Assembly: GCA_905250115.1 (NCBI GenBank)
Contig: CAJNOI010000013.1
Location: 297,788-361,787 of the forward strand
DNA from: Adineta steineri
Taxonomy: Eukaryota; Rotifera; Eurotatoria; Adinetida; Adinetidae
Direction of reading: 5' to 3'
Length of the DNA stretch: 64,000 nt
Positions within the stretch are counted from its first letter, which is position 1. Every line of letters starts with the position of its first letter. Shown here piece by piece: positions 12,964 to 25,403 of this stretch. The position numbers and the translations under genes were made by a program. The notes under the pieces were generated by a model. That model did no database searches and was not told where the DNA came from. It saw nothing but the letters and a program-made list of their open reading frames with translations.

Positions 12964-15223
12964 CTACAATTATCCTGAATACCAAAGAGTTGATTGAGCG
13001 AAAATTGTAGTCTATGTTATTTTCTATCGAATGAGCCAGTCTCGTACTCAAATAGTCAATCTAGTCGTGAGTTAATGTCAGAATACTGAGCACATCTATT
13101 TTCGTCGGTTTTTAAGAATCGAAAAAGACCCTTTCAAACTTGTTTTTGCTCGCATTTTCCATAGAAATAACTAAATTAGTTCATATCGTGGATTTGACTT
13201 TCGTTCGATAAATGCTTTCATTTAAAAATCTTAAGATAATGTAAAACAAAGGGTTTTGCTTCGTGCTATGCGATTAGAAATATATATGAGCTTATATTTT
13301 ATCTAAGATTTGGAATAATAAATTACTTACAGTTGTTTGATTGACGTTAGGAATAACACTGTATCATTCATCTAGTAATAAGTATTATTTCTCAAGATCA
13401 GAAGTATTGTGCAATTCAAATATTAATCTAAATTTACCAACCGAAAATCGAGAAAAAAAGCAGGTATGCAGTTCAATTGAACTGTGTTCTCACCTTTTAC
13501 CGGCATCGAATCCAAGTGATCATTCGTAAACTCCTTTGAATAAGAATTTGTGAATCTTAAAATATTGATTAAGCCACAACGTGATATTATTTTACAGAAC
13601 AAGTCAACAAAATTATATACGAAATATAATGGCCTTACCTGCTCCACGTATCGATTTCTTACATGAACGAAAAAGAAAAAATCAATCAAGCATAAATATG
13701 TAACCAAATAAGAGCTAGTAGCGTTTATAATATTCTTATATCTATCGTTACATTATACGATAGAAAGCCATGTGTAGATAAATGAAAATTTTTTTTGCTC
13801 GTTGTGTGTAATGATGAAGTGCGCAAAGTGCGGATATTATAAAACAGAAACGCATTTTTCGTTTTATATATATCTTCGGATGATGATTTCAAACTTCAAA
13901 AATCGCTGGTACCAGTGGTATAGCTTGAAGAAATTTGTCACAAATTGATGCAAAAAAAGAAGTATTATTTCAGTCAGGAAATCGACAGAATTTTATAGAA
14001 CTCACCATTTCCTAATCGGCTTCTCCGACCTAGAATATAACTGAATAAAGTTCTAAAATACGTATCACAATGTGTGTTTCGTCTTTTTTCAGAAATTTTA
14101 CACAATAAACTCTCGTTTTCTTGTTACTCTCATATGATTGATTTTTCACAGAAGTGTAACTACGTTACATTCAATAAAAATCTTACCATTTTTGTTTCGG
14201 TAACAGCTTCATCATGTGGTGCAAACTGTGATTCTGTTAAAATTTGAAAATACTAATATTGTCTATTAGAGTTTTAATATCTTATTCGAATAATGTCCAC
14301 TCATATTCGCACAAGAACCTGTTTCAAAAGTTCCACTAATATTTCAAGCATAACTTAAAGAGTTCTATCCAATAATGTGCATAGATATATGATGTCTTAA
14401 ATTTTGACTTTTATATTCTTCACGACACCCTTGCCACAGTGCACGTATGAATATGAGGCAGTTGTACTCGAATAGGATGGCTAAATTCCAAGAAAAACTA
14501 TCAATATTTTCAGATTTTTAAAATCAAAGTTTGCACGGGTAGAAAATGTGAGCCTATTATTACATAGATCTGATTGGACCCCACATCGAACAGATCAGAC
14601 ACAATTATTGGAACGACTTTCAGAAGGTTTGAGTGGAGTTTAATACTAACTTCACTTTTATGATATTTTCGTAGAATACTTCGAAAAATGTGTTCATGAT
14701 ATGTATTTTCGATTGACAAACGATTCATTCCATTCTGGACTGACGGAACAGCAACTAAGATATAGTTTAATATTATTCTAAGAGCAGATTTACCTGTGAT
14801 TGTTTGTCTTTTTATTTGTAAATAAGTCTTTAAGTATTACATTGAACGACACTAGCGATTATTTATGTTCTCTTTCTATTCCTCTGTCGTCTTCTTTCCC
14901 CTTATACATGCACTCTCAGTTGATGAGAGAAGAACAGGCAATCTACTCACATTCATCTCAAATCAATAAGTGTATCATAGTTGTATTGACTTATAAATAG
15001 ACTTTCGATTTCGCAGATGGGTTAATTAAAAAAAACCTTGAATATCATTTTTTATTTTTTCAAGATCTTGTCAAAATACATCATTTCGAACACATTATTT
15101 CCAGCTTTAGTTTATCAAATACAAATTCTACTACAACTCGTAAATATTTGTTTATAAACGATATATGACACAATAAATAATTATTTAATGTACAATATGA
15201 GTTTTTGAAAATTAATCATAGTT
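12964..15223. other. unassigned region upstream of the RSPRY1-like exons
   Basis: If the RSPRY1-like gene is complete, its missing 5' exons should lie here on the minus strand, but I found no segment reading as SPRY. Short frames at 13,423-13,707 (-) and 14,510-14,728 (-) contain no known motif. The section around 13,800-14,500 looks less simple in composition than the usual intergenic DNA and could be an old transposon or a former gene; nothing more can be said. Confidence 0.4.
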
Positions 15224-18200
15224 TTACACATAAATTCCATTCGATTTTAATGTTAAAAGTGATGTAAAATATTGTTGTGCCTCATGGATAATTCGAATAG
15301 AAGGGCCATATGGTATACCGAGACCTTGTAATTTTCTTTCATCTATAAATGGTAATTCACAGAAATCGATTTTTTCTTGTTCAAGTATTGAGCTATATTC
15401 ATCATAATGTAATAAACTAAGAAAATAACGAAGCATTTCTTCTCTACCAAAAAATCTAAATGATAATTCATTTGATAAACAAAATAAAAACGATTCTCTT
15501 TTTTTTACTGTTCAATTTTTCGTGCTTGTCTTGGATGAATAATTGAATTTGAAGGTTGATAAGATGTAGAAATATTTATGGGATTTATATTATTAATAGC
15601 AGCAAGATGTTGAATATTAGCTGTTATTAAGTGTGATATTTGTACATTTGTAGGTATCGAAGATTTTTGTTGAGATAATTGTTGACGAAGTTCAGCAATC
15701 TCTTCATGTAAACGAGAGAGATCATCTTTAATAACACGTTGCATTTGAACTTGTGTAGATAATTTCGCGATTGATTCTGCTAATGTTATTATTGATGATT
15801 CAAGTCTAGTGAAACGTTGATTAATTTCTCTGAACATAAACAAATCGAAATATTTTATTAAACAAAAAAAGAAAAAGATTTCATACTTTATATCAATATT
15901 AGACTGACGCTGTACTATAACAGGCATTACTTTTCGAAAACGATGTTTTCGTCCATTATGTTCAGTTTCAGAAGGTGTATTAGATTTTGTACTAGTTTTT
16001 ATTGTTTCAATATCATTCTCAAATAATTTTAATAAATCATTATACATGGTTTGAAGATCTAGAAAATATTAATAAAATAAAAATAATAATATTTCTGAAT
16101 ATTTTTCATTTTTTAACAAACTATTCAATTGTTTTCTCATTTGTCCAAATTCTTTTGAACTTAAACTTGAACTTTGTGTTATATTTGGTGTTGATGTACG
16201 AATATTTGCATATCTACGTAATTTAATATCACTAAATTCACTTGTTAAATCAGACCATACATCACTTGTAGCATCACTTGGTAAAAGATCATTTTGATGT
16301 GCTATATCTATATGTATACAAAAATTTCAATTTAAAACAATGAAATAAATTATTCTTACCATATTCTTTACTTTGAGTTTCAGTGACAGTTATTTCTGAA
16401 TCTGAATCATCACCATAGTTTTTCAATCGACCAGAAGGTCGATGATTTTTAGTATTTTTACGTGTAACTAAAGTTCCGGTACCTGTTCGAATTGAATTTT
16501 TATTTCGCGATTTCTTCCACATAGGATTTGATGGTGATGATGGTGGTGCAGATAAAATTGGTGGATTATACATCAAATCTTGTTGTTTAGATGCCGATAT
16601 ATTATCATTATCATTCTTATGTGTCCTTTCAACAGTTAATAATTGTGTATGAATATGATCTCGATCTATATAAGCTTCATTAAGAGGATCTTTTATTATC
16701 GGTGAATTTATTCGTTGATATTGAACAGTAATATTTGGTTGTAGATCAATAATTTGTTGAGATTTTATTGGTGATGGTGATGTTATTCGTTTGACTTCAT
16801 TGGTTGGTTCAACTTGTATACGATGATGATTTGTATATATTTCACCTGAATTAAAATTTAAAAATGAAAATAATTTATATATATTTATTATTTGAATATA
16901 CCAGTTACAATTGGTTCAGATATATTCGGTAATTGATCAGTATTCTGTTGTACAGTACTTTGCATTTGTGGATGTACACTTACTTCTGTTAATGTTCGAT
17001 ATCGTTTGTCAATAGGTGGTGCATATGGTGGAGCTGGTGATTGTTGACGAGATTTTACTTTTTGATGATTGATATCAGTTTTATCAGTCTAATAAATAAT
17101 TATAGAAAAAAAATTTAATATTCTTTTCCTTTTGTATTACTTTTGATTTTTTAGGATGTTCATCGAGTGCAACATTATTAAAATTGAATTTATCGAGTTC
17201 ATTCAAGTCAGTACCATGATTTTTTGATGAAGTACGTAATGGTGTTCTCGAACGAATATTTGTATGTTCATTCGTTTTTACTTCATTTAGTGTTGTCGTT
17301 GATCGATGTACAACGGGTAGACTAGTTCCAGTTGAAGTTCGATTCGATGAATTATTCGGTGGTAAAACATTTGAGAGAAATATTTTTGTCGGTCGTCTTG
17401 TTGTAAGTTCAGGTGGTAAAGGTCTATTTTTATCACTAGGAAGTTGATAATAGTAATTTGAAGATGTTGTTGTACCAGTATTTTGATATGTTGTAACAGG
17501 ACGAGAAGATGATGGTTCAGTATAGATTGTTGATGAACGAGCATTTGTTACATCAGAATGTAATGGTTCTTGACGTAGTTTATTAAATGTTCGTGTCAAG
17601 GCAATATTTACATTTTGTATTGTTGCTTCTGTTTGTGAACGAGTAAAATTATTTGTCTGAAAATAAATATTCATATAAGTTTAAAGGTCATTTTAAAATA
17701 GTTTACATGAGAAGATGATTGTCGACGACCGTCTCTAAAAATATAAATTTAAAAGAAGCAGAAGAAAATTGTTTACTTACAATTGTGAATTGACTAGTTG
17801 ATGTGTGCTAAGGAATTCTTTAACAGGTTTAAATGATCGTTGATGCGTTTTTGATTGAATATGATTCGATGGCTAAGAATAAATCAAATGAATATTGAAT
17901 ATTTGTTTTTCTTCTTCTTACAGAATGTGATCGTAAATAATTCTCATCATGTTTAACACCAAATGATGTTAATGGTGTACCTTTATTAAATACACTTTGA
18001 TATCGTTTTGGTACTGAACCAGGTGAATTTGTAGATGGATGTTCAATATCTAATGTTTGTTTAGTTCTTCGATTTTCTTTTTTCTTAAATAAATAAAACC
18101 AATGAAAATATTTCTAATTGTTTTATTTTCGTACCGGAAATATATGTATATCATTTTTTTTCGTTCTCATTTATCGTTAAACAAAATTTTATCAAGAAAG

Positions 18201-18415
18201 AAAGTGATGTGAAATCGATAAATTTTATATACGTCGAAGAAATTTATGAATATGTTTATATAAGATACTTAAAAATGAAAGTTGATGAAAAGAAAAAAAT
18301 TCAATAAAAAAAAGTAACACTTGGTCAAATATTTCTTACTAAAATTCTTTTTTTCATTTCTCTATACCTTATACTTGTGAAGATCAATGTTAATCGGTTG
18401 AATTATAGTAGCCAT
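15224..18415 (-). CDS. SAM-domain protein with disordered body and coiled coil
   Basis: Eleven exons on the minus strand: 18415-18368, 18083-17922, 17872-17781, 17734-17707, 17656-17141, 17088-16902, 16845-16360, 16307-16122, 16058-15887, 15829-15509, 15455-15224. They give 809 aa with all phases consistent. The first three quarters are Ser/Thr/Asn/Pro-rich and basic, probably disordered. A helical segment (FGQMRKQLNNLQTMYNDLL) and then a coiled coil (LHEEIAELRQQLSQQ, with preceding heptads) follow. The C-terminal ~70 residues form a SAM domain: LRYFLSLLHYDEYSSILEQE, then IDERKLQGLGIPYGPSIRII, matching the L-x-x-LGI-x-x-G-x-R SAM helix-5 signature. SAM domains mediate protein polymerisation or docking. 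An acceptor-like AG lies 21 nt before the ATG. I cannot name an orthologue; a cytoskeletal scaffold is a guess. Confidence 0.8.
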
Positions 18416-19816
18416 TAATTTAACTGTACGATTTTTCTATAGAATAAAATATTATTTTTCATATTTATTTGTAATAAACGTAAAATTGACAGCATGCTTG
18501 GAACTAAAACAAATAAAAAATGTCGCTTGACTCTTAGAGAACACGATTAACATGCAAATCAACGAAACGAACGAATTCTTTTTTTTTTATTATAAAACTA
18601 TTTTATCGTTGCTCATATATACAAGAAAGAACGAAAGAAGAGAAATTATTACATTTTTTATTCGAAATATATGTGTTTTTGACATCTTTTTTAAGATTTG
18701 AATAACAACAGAAAAATATGTAGATGAAAAAAAATAATTATAATATTTATTTATAATGTTGCCTTTGTAATTTATGAGGATTCAATATTGATCTCTGTCT
18801 TTATAAAGATATTGAAGTTAAATTAGCATAATTTAAATTAATATTGAAGAAAGATATTGTTTAAATAACTTCGAATTGATTATGTAGGATTCACATTAGA
18901 TATGTACGATACTGTGTTTATAAAAGCATAGGCATTTACATTTGTGTAAAATTTTCGATTTTTCAAAAATGTACAAAGTGCGTATTTTATACACAACAGA
19001 CTCGTTCTTTTTGTATATATTATAATATTTATCACGTATTTTATACTTTGATCTATGAGAAAATAATTTCTTTTGTTCGGAGAACAGAGTCTAATTCGAT
19101 CCTGACTAATAGTATATGTATTAATATGAAAGTATTCAAATGATTGCTAATCCTATAGAATCAAACAAATGCTTAAATAAATATTCATGTATAGTTATTA
19201 GGGCTTCCAGTAATTAGTACGTATAAAGTTGGATTCGACTAAGGTAGGTTCAGTTTTTTAGCATTAAAATATATGTAATATTCTCTTTTTGTTACTTCCA
19301 AAACCTTTTGATTTGAATCAATTGAGCATTGTTTTTTACGTTAGATATCGGTCGATCGTGATATAATAAACATAACATTCTTTCAAAATAAGTAACTATA
19401 TAACGATAATTTTTCAGTTCCGATCTATAAGCAAATTAATTTTGCATTTCTCCATTATTTATATATATGATGCCGTAGTATTCTTCTATTATTATTCGAT
19501 CCTGTTGTTAATATTTCCTAAGCTATGTTATTATAAAATTCAAAAAAAAAAGAAGCAGCGCTATGTCTGCTTCTTCAAGTACTTCTTTTATTGCTGAATG
19601 GAAGCGCTAGAAGTAACCAACCTTCTCTTCTATTAAATACTTTTCACTTGTTTAGATAATACAATCGATATTATCATACCTTAATTTATTCAAGGAATAC
19701 ATTTTTATTCTAGTCACTATTAAACTTGTTCGCTTATGTATATTTCTCGTCAAGATATTTATTTTCTTTAGTCAAAATAATTATTCAACAGAATAAAAAA
19801 AAGTAAGATTAGTTAT
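18416..19816. other. intergenic, AT-rich; one short hairpin
   Basis: This lies between the 5' end of the SAM-domain gene and the 3' end of RSPH9, both on the minus strand. It should hold the promoter of the former and the poly(A) region of the latter. A perfect 8-bp stem with an 8-nt loop (AGAAGCAG / CTGCTTCT, 19,551-19,574) stands out as slightly GC-richer. Nothing else seen. Confidence 0.5.
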
Positions 19817-20887
19817 TTAAAGCATAAAAGCCAAGTCTTTATTTTCTTCCCCAACACCACAATACAATGAACCATAACGATTTGTTTCAGGTATATGAAA
19901 AAATGCCATACCAGGCCATTTAAGACTTCGAATTTGAACTAATCCACTGCCGCGTTCAAATTGTACACTCCATCCTAAAAATTGTTACGTATTAGAAATA
20001 TAGACGTGAAATTCTATATTTACAAACATACCTTTGGGAATATCTTCATCAATTGTATCAAGAAAATGAAGACTTTTATCAAGTGCACTTCGATGAATAA
20101 GACCTTTTTTAGGAAGATGAATAGGTTCACAAAAATGAAAATAATTTGATAATTTGCCACTTTCTGTTGCTGTTAATCCTAAAAGATTTTCATTAAAAAT
20201 TATTTTAATTAAAAAATATCATTCTTTTTTCCATACCTGCGAATGTACGATTTCGTTCAACATCACCATTTGGTTGAAGAATATATGCGCCTCGTGGAAT
20301 AATCAATGCATCTTGTTCAATTTTCGATAATGTAGCAGCTAATCGATCTTCTTCACGTACTGATGACTAAAAAAATTATTATTATTTTAGAAAAAACAAA
20401 ATTCTGCAATTAAATATTTACTTTAACTTCTTCAATATTTTCATCTTCGGTATCTTCATTTGTTATATTGTATTTTGTTACTTCAAAATCATTTGATGGA
20501 TCACCTGTAAAACGTCCTTGACAAACTTCTGTTGAGTCTTTTGCTTCATCATTTGCTGGTGTTAACATATTCCAATTAACACAATCTTTACTTTAAATTT
20601 TATAAAAATAAAACTCATTGATGATAGATACTTCGTATTTATGAATGAAATTACCTGTAGAGAAATTGTCGATCTCTAAGTTCATCTTTTTGTCGGCCTT
20701 GAATAATAAAATAATCATCTGTTATGCCTAAGATTTTACCCCAAAAATGAATTGTTTTAAATTTGTATTGTTCTTTAAGAATGATAAGAGATGTTTGTAA
20801 TGAAGCACGTTGTTCAGGACTAAAAGCAATGCCACTGAATGCAAGTAGATCAAGATCAAGAGTAAAATCTTTTGCTTCGATACCCAT
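19817..20887 (-). CDS. RSPH9: radial spoke head protein 9
   Basis: Five exons on the minus strand: 20887-20655, 20590-20422, 20366-20237, 20178-20032, 19974-19817. They encode 278 aa, against about 276 in human RSPH9. Conserved stretches in order are SPEQRASLQTSLIILKEQY, FWGKILGITDDYFIIQG, CVNWNMLTP, GRFTGDPS, a run IIPRGAY and NRTFAGL, then SNYFHFCEPI, DIPKGWSVQFERG and a C-terminal RSLKWPGMAFFH ... DLAFML. RSPH9 is part of the radial spoke head that links the central pair to the outer doublets in motile 9+2 cilia and is needed for a normal beat. The gene is intact in frame, with ordinary introns of 55-65 bp. The ATG is the first in frame and matches the family start closely. Confidence 0.95.
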
Positions 20888-22273
20888 CTTCTCAAATATG
20901 TAATTGATGTTATTTTGCTAAATGTAGATCTTGGATATAAAATGCACAACAAATTCATTTAGAAAATGCGTTACTATCGAAACCACCGTCATTTATTTTA
21001 TTGAGACTAAATGCAAAAAAAAGAGGTCGCTTCTTTTAAAGCAATTACAATACATATATCAATAACCATTTGCTTTATAAATACATTAGAACTACTAAAC
21101 ATTCTCTATTGTACTGATCGATATTTACTAATAGAGATTTCAACATTCAAGTCTAAGTCATGTGCTAATAGAAAGAAATTTGTTTCAGTTTCTCCCATAG
21201 TATTAGAACTAACTACATTTAACAAAAATAAATAGCTGAATTACAATTTATTATTTACATGTATTCCTAGAATAATATGAAAACTTTCAAGACATGAGAC
21301 ACCGTGGCATATATTATTAAAATGAAAATTTTGTCATCCAAATTTATTTATATCATCAATAACAAATAAAAACTTATGTAAAGTTCTAAAAAATAAAATG
21401 ATGAACAATATTCATAAGTCGCTGTAGAAGTACGTGTGGACCAAAGAAGAAAGTCGGCATATTAGCGTCATCGATTGGTACTCTAATTGGTTTAGCTATC
21501 AGTAGTATTCCTTTAGCAGTAATGCCAAACAGAGTAGGTTTTATATAGAATAATCATCCAACAGTGTAACGAATACAGGATCATGTGGATGTAAGATTTT
21601 TCTTTGTCTATTGATGATAACGATAAGATGAGTCTTTGTTGTTTAGCAAGTGGAGAAAATACTGCTAGTTTACCTTCTCAATGTAATTCATATTCAACAG
21701 GCTATTGTTACTCAAGATATTGTACAACATAAACTGTACTTCAAATTCAAAATAATTAAATCAATTTAATTTTTGAATAAAAATTATTTGTATAAACGAT
21801 ATTTCATATATTTTTATATATCATATTTGATTATCGTGTAATATAATATTTATATTTTTGATTTCCTGATTACCCGACATGATTAGAAAAGGTTGAATTT
21901 GAACGACATCTCTCAAAATAAATTTGATTGAATTAGTGGTAGACTAATATAATTCATCTAATGGCTTGTCATTCCAAGCCATGTCGTTTTCTTAGTTTTG
22001 TAATTGAACTCTTGAATAAATACCTAGGCAATATAATTATACACGATTCATTTATATTTTGTTTTTTTCTTAATCTCTTACCCGATAAGCGTTTATTAGA
22101 AAAGAAATTTAATTTGCCTTTTCCAATCGAACATCTATAAATTCAGAAATGACATTTTATAGGATAAATTAAGCATAATAATTGATTAATAATGTTAGTT
22201 TGATCAAGAAAACATAATGAATTTAATTCTTCATTAAAATTGCTTTTTTCTATTAAATTTAGATACCTTGAAT
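20888..22273. other. intergenic between divergent RSPH9 and MscS-like genes; possible exon remnants
   Basis: The two flanking genes are divergent, so promoters of both should be here. At about 21,440-21,568 a plus-strand frame reads KKKVGILASSIGTLIGLAI, a basic patch before a hydrophobic membrane-like stretch. At about 21,635-21,735 another reads SLPSQCNSYSTGYCYSRYC before a stop. Together they could be remains of a small membrane-anchored secreted protein gene, but no start, splice chain or homologue can be given. Confidence 0.35.
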
Positions 22274-23260
22274 ATGTATTGTCGATCATTATGTATGGTG
22301 TCTCGATTAGCAATAAATACGTCTTATATTGGAACCCGATGTCTTGTAGCATCATATAATAAACAGATACTATATTCACCTCAACAATCCAATCGTTACC
22401 TAGCTCAACAAACATTGAATCAACGACAACCAGGTCGTATTCGTCGATTTTTTCGTTGGTTTGGATGGGGAGCTGAACCAATGGTTTCCACACTTCCACC
22501 ACCACCGCCACCGGCAACTACTATGCAACGAATAAAACGTTTTCTTTCTTTGTCACCATCGATTGAACGATTTTTACTTCGATCTCATATTATTGAAGAT
22601 GAAGATTTAGCAAGATTACTGTCTAAAACAGCTGCTATTGCAATTTATGCTATGATTAGTGTTTCAACACTTGGTACACTCGGTGTTGATACAAAACCTC
22701 TATTAGCTGGTATTGGTATAACAGGTTTTACGATTGGTTTTGCGTTAAAAGAAGTAGCAACAAATTTTATCTCAGGAATATTTCTTGTTATTAATAAACC
22801 ATTTGTTCGAGGATGTCGAATTAAAATTCATGGAAGTGGTGGTGGAATTGAAGGTAAAAGAAATATTTTAGTTTTAATTTTATTATTATTTTTCAAATTT
22901 CATTCAAAGGTCTTGTTCATTTAATTGATGTTCGTTATGTTCACTTGAAAACAAAAGATCGTAAGTTCTCCATTTTTTTAAAGTTTATTCTCTAATTAAA
23001 AGTAAATAGGTGGTATGGTAATGGTTCCATCAGCAATTGTTTATACAAATGCATTCACTGTGTTTCCAGCAGATGATGAGGCTAATGCTGGTTTTATGGA
23101 TATGACAAAACCTCCGACAACTGATCCTACAAAACCATCGCAACTACCATCATCACCATCATCAAATGTTAATATATCAAAACAAAAAAATTTAAAAATG
23201 AAGTTTGAAGGCGAACCAGCAGGATCATTTAAAAAATCAGCATTAAGTGAAAAACTATAG
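22274..23260 (+). CDS. MscS-type mechanosensitive channel, probably mitochondrial
   Basis: Three exons: 22274-22853, 22910-22960, 23010-23260, giving 293 aa with consistent phases. Residues 115-135 form a membrane helix. Residues 142-175 carry the MscS pore-helix pattern of small residues (LLAGIGITGFTIGFALKEVA, then NFISGIFLVINKPF). DVRYVHLKTKDRGGMVMVPS matches the start of the MscS beta domain. The first 67 residues contain no Asp or Glu and about ten Arg/Lys, and include RRFFRWFGWG, which fits a mitochondrial presequence. A Pro-rich spacer (75-80) follows. The C-terminal alpha/beta domain is replaced by a polar tail. MscS channels open under membrane tension. The family is widespread in bacteria, plants and fungi but generally absent from animals, so horizontal acquisition is likely. 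An acceptor-like AG lies 11 nt before the ATG. Confidence 0.85.
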
Positions 23261-23418
23261 GCTATTTTATTTATCTAAACTAGTTTTGTTCTTTGTATAA
23301 TAAGATTTCTTTTCTTTCTTTTATAAATAACTGGAAAAACAAATTATTCTTTGTCATGCATGAATAAATATAATTAACGCTTTTCAATTACAAATTCTTA
23401 AGTCTTGTATATACAAAA

Positions 23419-24153
23419 TTATTCTTTGTCTTTTAATGCAGGTACAATAATACTATCTTCTCGATCATAAATTGGTCGTTTAAGAGATTTTCTTCGATAA
23501 TTTTCATTAAAAACTCCACGTGTCCATGCTAATGTTTCATTACAAACTTGCATAGCCCAATATGCTTTTCGTGGTTGAACAAGCCAATCAGGATCATTAA
23601 CAAGTAAATCAAGTATCTGTGCAGCACTATACCAATCAACAAGTAATTTGCCATGTATTGGTAATTCTGTTTGACGTGAACGTATATATGATATAAGGGA
23701 ATTTAATGTTGGATATTTTCTTGTACCTTTTGTTGTAACTTCAACAATAGATTCAATTGCACGTAGAAGTAATAATAAAGCTGTTTTTGTAATTGATGTG
23801 GCTAATTTAACTTGTTGTATATCATGTTTATTAAGTTCAAGCATATGATTAAATGTATGTTTTAATTCAATATATTTTTCACTTAAATTATCTAAATTAA
23901 AATTACCAGTTTTAGCAAATAAAAGTGCATTTTCAAATGATTGAACATGATCAACACTTGATTTTATTTGAATATCTTTTGTTGGAATATCAAATGCATA
24001 TTGTCGTAATTGTTCATCTTTTTGTATTTCAGTATTATGTCGTAGTTGATCAGCAAGAGCAAGTACATGAGACCAACGACTACGTGCAAATTGTCCCGAT
24101 TGATTAAAATTTGAAAAATTTTCTTTAGTCGAATTTGACGTTGAATCAGTCAT
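23419..24153 (-). CDS. unknown 244-aa protein, single exon
   Basis: An uninterrupted 244-aa frame, convergent with the MscS-like gene (158 bp apart). I do not recognise it. The sequence has balanced composition, is predicted mainly helical, has no signal peptide and no convincing membrane segment. One helix is unusually Leu-rich (TALLLLLRAIESIVEV, about residue 128-143). Tryptophan-bearing stretches such as DWYSAAQILDLL and DPDWLVQPRKAYWAM look structured. The N-terminal 20 residues are polar and probably disordered. A T-rich acceptor-like site ends 8 nt before the ATG (AG at 24,163-24,162), supporting this start and real transcription. Its lack of introns among intron-rich neighbours could mean retrocopy or foreign origin. 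Confidence 0.7.
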   Translation of the reverse strand: MTDSTSNSTKENFSNFNQSGQFARSRWSHVLALADQLRHNTEIQKDEQLRQYAFDIPTKDIQIKSSVDHVQSFENALLFAKTGNFNLDNLSEKYIELKHTFNHMLELNKHDIQQVKLATSITKTALLLLLRAIESIVEVTTKGTRKYPTLNSLISYIRSRQTELPIHGKLLVDWYSAAQILDLLVNDPDWLVQPRKAYWAMQVCNETLAWTRGVFNENYRRKSLKRPIYDREDSIIVPALKDKE

Positions 24154-25403
24154 GTTATTTTCTACAATATAATAAATGAAATATTAAATATTTTTTTTCC
24201 TCTATATTCATGTTAGTGATCAACCTTTGTTGATCGCCATTCGATGTAAAATTATTAACCAATGTATTATACTGCCTATATCTTTTTTTTCCTTCTTTTC
24301 TCTGCCTGGAAAATATTTGTCATCATTACATAGAATAGAACTACTGCTGTTCTGTTAGCCGATGCGTCAATGCACTTATTCTCCCTCCATTTCCCTTTTA
24401 GACGATGAGCCTAAAAAAAAAGAAGGAATACGACGCTATTCACGACTGCCAAAAACACAACACTTTTCTAGAGTCGTTTTTTTTTCTCTTGTCCTTTGTT
24501 TTTTTTATCATACTAGTCGACTATAGTAGCGAACAAAAGAAAATAGAGAATGAATTCTACTTTATAGAAAGAGAATCAAGAGGCTGTTTGCTATATATAT
24601 TTATTTATTTATTATTAAAAGTAATAATGATTGTTAGATGTCTTCCTATAACAAATAATTATACTTTTCTTTTGTCATAAAAAAAATAATTAATGAATAT
24701 TTACTTGAATTCTAATATGTGTAGACATACAACATTTGAATATCGATTAATTGTGAAATCTATCGCGATAAAAGCGCCAAAATTAAGGACTTTTTGCCGA
24801 GAAGTCTTGGTTCCGACAAAATAATCATTTCTTACTGGCGATATAATCGTCAATATTTTGAAGACATGGGTAGTGATATTTATAATTTTTAAGACATGAA
24901 ATAACATAATAACTCTAAAGTACTATATATATCCATTAACAAAAACAAGAAAAACATCTTAAGTTGATCTTTGTATTGATAAAAGGAAAAGTACATAGTA
25001 ATCAAAATTGCAAATAAGCGTTTTTTCTATTTCGATCGAGATGAACAAATCGACAACATTCTAATTGGATACCTTAAATGCTATTACATATCAATAAATT
25101 ATTATCATGTAATAGATTTTGTCATTGAATACAATATCAAATAATCTGTTCGATGTATTCCGATCCACAAATAATTGAAGATTTTGTCTAATTTTTTTAG
25201 ATAAGATCCACTAGAAATAATCGGAAGTTAAGTCTTGTCTTTGCTCAACAAGCATTCTTAATATTTCCTTAAGAACAATCATAATATTTTATTTAAGTGG
25301 CTATAACATATAAATAACCACTCATTCTCTCATATTTATATACAGAAAATTAGAAAAAAAAAATATATATATATGTGAAATTGAGATTCATTACAATTAT
25401 CAT
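24154..25403. other. intergenic, no gene seen
   Basis: AT-rich spacer between the unknown minus-strand gene and TMEM170. Frames at 24,405-24,680 (+) and 24,701-24,907 (-) are short and without motifs. Confidence 0.55.

Noticed and set aside
13423..13707. 94-aa minus-strand frame as a missing RSPRY1 exon
   Set aside because: It shows none of the SPRY or N-terminal landmarks and is rich in runs of Phe/Val from T-rich DNA.
14510..14728. 72-aa minus-strand frame
   Set aside because: No motif, no splice continuity with the RSPRY1-like exons.
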